Part shown: piece by piece, positions 22,213 through 25,198 of the stretch
Layout of the letters: the number at the start of each line of letters is the position of its first letter
Numbering within the stretch: position 1 is the stretch's first letter
Origin: an uncultured Fretibacterium sp.
GTDB lineage: Bacteria > Synergistota > Synergistia > Synergistales > Aminobacteriaceae
Reading direction: 5' to 3'
Assembly (NCBI GenBank): GCA_937892105.1
Contig: CALAUZ010000174.1
Coordinates: forward strand, 1-25,198
DNA length: 25,198 bases
The notes under the pieces: model-generated
Database searches by the model: none
What the model saw: only the letters and a program-made list of their open reading frames with translations
Told to the model about the DNA's origin: nothing
Made by a program: the position numbers and the translations under genes

Positions 22213-23805
22213 TACCGCAGGAATACCGGCACTGCAACCCGATGATGATCCGCTTCCTGCACCTCCACTGCTCCTTTCGAGAATGTCATATGCCGCCTTA
22301 ACATCAAGAAGTCCCGTCCGGCTTACCCTTGCTTTCCCGTCAAACTGCTTGTAGGGAGCGTACATTTCTTCATATACCTGTGTAACTTCCGCGATTAACT
22401 CATCACGTGATGCAGGAGGGACAGTGCCTGACTCTATATACAAGTCAATTATTTGTGTATCACGCTCCACATATGTTTTCACGTTGCCTGCGTAAGGATA
22501 CACGAGAGGATTCTTGTCCTTGTTCGCGCCGTTGAGAAGTGCTGACTTGATCTGTCCGGGTGTTGCGTCAGGATATGCTGACATGAGGAGTGCCGCCGCT
22601 CCCGTAACGTGAGGCGCTGCCATTGATATGCCGCCTATTGTCGCGTACATGGCCGAGTCCTGTCCTGTGATTGCAATGGGTGAATAGGTGCTGAGAATGT
22701 CGACTCCCGGAGCTGCTATGTCTACTTTCTCGCCCCAGTTCGTGGAAACTGCCGCTGTGTCGTCCGAAACTATAGACCCCACGACAATAAAGTTGTCCAG
22801 CCCGGTGAATGCCGCAGGATAATGATACATTCCCTTCTTGAAACCGCTGTACACAGGGTCATCGAAAAGCGCAGCTGCTCCGGCTTCAACGCCATAATTT
22901 CCGGCCGCAGCGACAATCAATGTCCTGTTGAGGGAGTCTATAGCACGATAGGCCATGTAGTAGACATCATTCTGCATTTCCTCAGGCGTTACAGGAAGTG
23001 ATGCGCCGAGTGAGAAATTCAGGGCGGCGAGTTTCATTTTTGGGTTCTTCTGGAGAAGGCTGGCAATGTAATTCAGAGCGCGTATCTCATAACTGATAGT
23101 CTCATAATCATTCGCATTGTCAAACACTCTAACAGGGATAATTTTCACGTTCCAGTTCACGCCTGCCACACCGAGTCCGTTGTTGCCGACCGCGCCAATT
23201 GTCCCTGCTACGTGAGTCCCATGCCCGGCTAAATCAGCGTCCCAGCTTCCGAAGCTCACGTCATATTCTCCGCTCACAGTCTGGGTATTGTAGCCGTATT
23301 CCGTTGCTATATTGTCCACTAAGTCAGGGTGCTTGTAGACACCGCTGTCAACAACACACGCATAAATATCGCGGCTTCCGATGGTATGTTCCCAGACTTC
23401 GGGAGCGTGTATTGCTTCGAGACCCCAGCATGAATCTGCGCTTGGGTCATTTGGAACTTTTGCCGCACTGAATGACTGCCTCTGAGCGTAATAGTTGGGT
23501 GATGCAGTGATTACGTCAGGACGTGCCTTGAGTTCGGCGATGAGCTGCTCAGTTGATTTTGTTGATGAACGGACGAGGGCAAATATTTTCCCGTCGATCT
23601 CCGATAACGTCTCGTAGGTTTCGGCAACAGACGCGCCAATATTGCTGACAGTTTCCGCAACACTTACGCTTGCCGCAGAAATGCTTACGCCTTCAGGGAC
23701 ACGGAACACTGCGAGGACTTCACCTTCAGCGTAAGGTTCAGACCAGGCTGCTAAAGTCAGGGTCATTAACATGAACAACGACAGTACAAAAATTTTGTTT
23801 CTCAT
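22159..23805 (-). CDS. Subtilisin-like (S8) serine protease with Synergist-CTERM sorting tail
   Basis: 548 residues from ATG 23805, eight bases after AGAGGTGAT; a GTG at 23817 lies inside that ribosome site. Signal peptide 1-22. An inhibitor-I9-like propeptide is probable (about 25-110, with V-L-A-V-F-R-V-P-E-G). Catalytic triad: D153 in V-V-D-S-G, H195 in G-H-G-T-H-V-A-G, S394 in G-G-I-S-M-A-A-P-H; oxyanion N303 in A-A-G-N. G-T-S is changed to G-I-S beside the serine. The end has S-G-G-A-G-S-G-S-S-S-G-C-S-A-G, a hydrophobic stretch and K-S-H-A, matching the Synergist-CTERM signal thought to direct processing and surface attachment at the cysteine. Probably exported and cell-surface. It stands alone with its own promoter. 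Confidence 0.93.
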   Translation of the reverse strand: MRNKIFVLSLFMLMTLTLAAWSEPYAEGEVLAVFRVPEGVSISAASVSVAETVSNIGASVAETYETLSEIDGKIFALVRSSTKSTEQLIAELKARPDVITASPNYYAQRQSFSAAKVPNDPSADSCWGLEAIHAPEVWEHTIGSRDIYACVVDSGVYKHPDLVDNIATEYGYNTQTVSGEYDVSFGSWDADLAGHGTHVAGTIGAVGNNGLGVAGVNWNVKIIPVRVFDNANDYETISYEIRALNYIASLLQKNPKMKLAALNFSLGASLPVTPEEMQNDVYYMAYRAIDSLNRTLIVAAAGNYGVEAGAAALFDDPVYSGFKKGMYHYPAAFTGLDNFIVVGSIVSDDTAAVSTNWGEKVDIAAPGVDILSTYSPIAITGQDSAMYATIGGISMAAPHVTGAAALLMSAYPDATPGQIKSALLNGANKDKNPLVYPYAGNVKTYVERDTQIIDLYIESGTVPPASRDELIAEVTQVYEEMYAPYKQFDGKARVSRTGLLDVKAAYDILERSSGGAGSGSSSGCSAGIPAVVAVLAGLFIVTGIKSHA

Positions 23806-23828
23806 GAAAAAAATCACCTCTGATTTCT

Positions 23829-23900
23829 AAAAGTCGTAGGAATTATACCAAGCACGGGATTTTATGCTTCTTGTTAATGAACAAACTCACAAGAAATTCT
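23829..23900. repeat. Direct repeat, copy B (remnant of a subtilase-type 3' end plus promoter)
   Basis: Matches copy A at 22142-22212. Read on the minus strand in the equivalent frame it gives L-V-S-L-F-I-N-K-K-H-K, like the basic end of a CTERM tail, but no gene body precedes it. It supplies the promoter of the subtilase gene. Confidence 0.7.
23842..23850 (-). promoter_or_regulatory. Extended -10 promoter of the subtilase gene
   Basis: Minus strand TGGTATAAT, perfect -10 with TG extension, at the same place in repeat copy B as the binding-protein promoter in copy A. The leader would be about 30 nt, including the AGAGGTGAT ribosome site. Confidence 0.5.
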
Positions 23901-23915
23901 ATCATTTGATAGTAT

Positions 23916-23951
23916 AAAAAATTTCCTCACTTCATTTATCGAGAGAGGAAA
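23916..23951 (-). terminator. Intrinsic terminator of rqcH
   Basis: Minus strand TTTCCTC pairs with GAGGAAA (23922-23951, seven pairs, 16-nt loop), followed by six T. It lies 22 bp past the stop codon of the NFACT gene. Confidence 0.65.
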
Positions 23952-23973
23952 GAATAAAGAAGCTGAAGAAATG

Positions 23974-25198
23974 CTATATGTCTTTTGCGGGAATAATCCT
24001 TAGAGTTCCCGGATTAGTGTACGTAACCAGAGCAACAGTACCCGGCACAGACCTTACATACCTTCGTTCGGTGTAATCAACAGGGACACTCCCCGCCTCT
24101 TTCCCCGAAGAATGACCCGCCGCAAGCGAAGCCGCATACTCCAGAACATCACGCCTTGCCCCCTCCAGCTCCTCGCGCTTAACACCTCGAATAATCACAT
24201 GAGCACCCGGCATTTCGTGGGCATGAAGCCATATATCATCTGGCCTAGCCGTCTTCAGAGTAACATACCTGTTGCCCCTTGCCGAAAGTCCGACAAGAAT
24301 ATTAACGCCCTCATAATTTATGCTCAAATGCGGGGGAATACTCTCCTGTTTCTTCCTGTGCTTTTGCGGTAACTTCTTTGGTTCGGGAGCAAGCCATTCC
24401 GCTATATCCTTTACCGACTGCGTGAAACTTTCAGGGTCATCAATCGCCTCCAACATCGCGTGCTGTTCCATAAGTTCCCGTATCGCAGAATTTATTGCGT
24501 CAAGTCCCGCCTGTATCTCCTCCGAATTTCCCTTCGCCTTCCTGTAACGCTTGAAGTACCTTTCAGCATTCCTTGACGGCGTAAGTTCAGGATCAAGAAT
24601 GATAGAAAGCTCCCTTCCTTCCCAGTCCGTCAGCACAACATTCTCTGCCCTCTTGGGTATCTCGTATATGTGCGATAATATAGCCTCGCCCTTCAGCCTG
24701 AATATCTCCGCGTCCCTGCATTCTTTCAGCTGCTTAATGAGGCCGTCCCTGTGGCGTTCACGAGACTTCACAGCACGCTTAATCTTCGCGTCAATCTCGT
24801 GAAGCATCTTTTCCCTTCCGCGTTTGAGCAACGGCAGAAGCACTCCATGTTTCGAGGCTTTCAGAGCGTCATGTCCAAGTTCATGTGTCTCAGGAAAAGC
24901 AAAATCCAGACGTGTAAGATAGTTGTTACGTGTTATAATCCGGCAGGGAACATCAGCATTCTCATCGTTCAGCTTCAGCAGGGCAGACTTCCACGATAAA
25001 GCGTCCCTTTCCTCCCAATGTGAAACTATAAGCCTCGATAACGGCCTCCCTATTCCCTTTATGTTCTGTACATCTTCAATCTTCAGGGGAGTATTAATAT
25101 TCAGACTTATTCCGTCAAATTCAGGAGGAGGAGTGTACGCATGACCTGGAAGAATAGTTCTGTAATGATTAGTGTCGGGTGTCGAATGTCTGGCTGCC
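23974..25198 (-). CDS. rqcH: NFACT-family ribosome quality control factor RqcH, 3' part (5' end outside window)
   Basis: About 408 codons are open from the right edge to the stop at 23974. The first GTG at 24843 is internal, because upstream codons remain open and read R-T-I-L-P-G-H-A-Y-T-P-P-P, conserved in the NFACT-N domain of RqcH/Fbp proteins. Next come a helical coiled-coil region (L-P-L-L-K-R-G-R-E-K to about 24480), a lysine-rich linker, and the NFACT-R domain with D-I-W-L-H-A-H-E-M-P-G-A-H-V-I-I-R. RqcH binds stalled 50S subunits and adds alanine tails to nascent chains to mark them for degradation; older annotation calls it fibronectin-binding protein. The first ~150 residues are missing. 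A good terminator follows. Confidence 0.93.
   Translation of the reverse strand, partial: AARHSTPDTNHYRTILPGHAYTPPPEFDGISLNINTPLKIEDVQNIKGIGRPLSRLIVSHWEERDALSWKSALLKLNDENADVPCRIITRNNYLTRLDFAFPETHELGHDALKASKHGVLLPLLKRGREKMLHEIDAKIKRAVKSRERHRDGLIKQLKECRDAEIFRLKGEAILSHIYEIPKRAENVVLTDWEGRELSIILDPELTPSRNAERYFKRYRKAKGNSEEIQAGLDAINSAIRELMEQHAMLEAIDDPESFTQSVKDIAEWLAPEPKKLPQKHRKKQESIPPHLSINYEGVNILVGLSARGNRYVTLKTARPDDIWLHAHEMPGAHVIIRGVKREELEGARRDVLEYAASLAAGHSSGKEAGSVPVDYTERRYVRSVPGTVALVTYTNPGTLRIIPAKDI

Noticed and set aside
1..25198. CRISPR arrays, tRNA or rRNA genes
   Set aside because: No regularly spaced identical repeats and no tRNA-like or rRNA-like segments were seen on reading both strands.

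Overview
The window looks like chromosomal DNA of a motile member of the Synergistota (Synergistaceae). The main pointer is a C-terminal tail with a Gly/Ser-rich stretch, an SGCSAG motif, a hydrophobic segment and a short basic end on the subtilase at 22159-23805. This matches the Synergist-CTERM sorting signal. A branched-chain amino-acid type binding protein and duplicated NhaC-type antiporters fit an amino-acid fermenter. Species assignment is inference.

Layout. 1-4831 (+) is a compact, probably co-transcribed run: the 3' part of a GT39/ArnT-like membrane glycosyltransferase, a secreted protein of unknown function, galE, a PAS-GGDEF protein with a degenerate active site, and rsmA. It converges on a minus-strand operon, 8610 to 4849: trpF, an EamA transporter, a ParA-type ATPase, and a 522-residue acidic Pro/Glu-rich protein whose gene overlaps parA. 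A two-way terminator hairpin is embedded in the last codons of rsmA. 8706-11654 (-) holds two tandem, closely similar NhaC-family antiporters. 11655-12334 has no convincing gene but may encode a structured RNA.

12335-17708 (-) is a very large fliD (flagellar filament cap) carrying about ten copies of a diverged repeat in its middle. It is broken by one extra base in an A6 run and is preceded by a likely sigma-28 promoter. If the frame is restored it encodes about 1790 residues, several times the usual FliD length.

17805-20704 is a scrapyard of decayed genes: the 3' part of an Rpn/PD-(D/E)XK nuclease gene, a 512-bp internally deleted IS5-family element with both inverted repeats, a metallo-beta-lactamase-fold pseudogene, a YaaC-like tail, and decayed CDP-glucose genes (rfbG, rfbF). 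A small intact antitoxin-like ORF sits at its edge. 20983-25198 (-) returns to normal genes: the binding protein, the Synergist-CTERM subtilase, and the 3' part of rqcH.

Most interesting points: the repeat-expanded FliD and its frameshift; the ParA plus disordered acidic partner, which resembles a cargo-positioning pair; the IS scar joining two truncated genes; the terminator inside rsmA; and a duplicated block carrying the end of the subtilase gene plus a promoter. All calls come from reading the sequence; no database search was possible.
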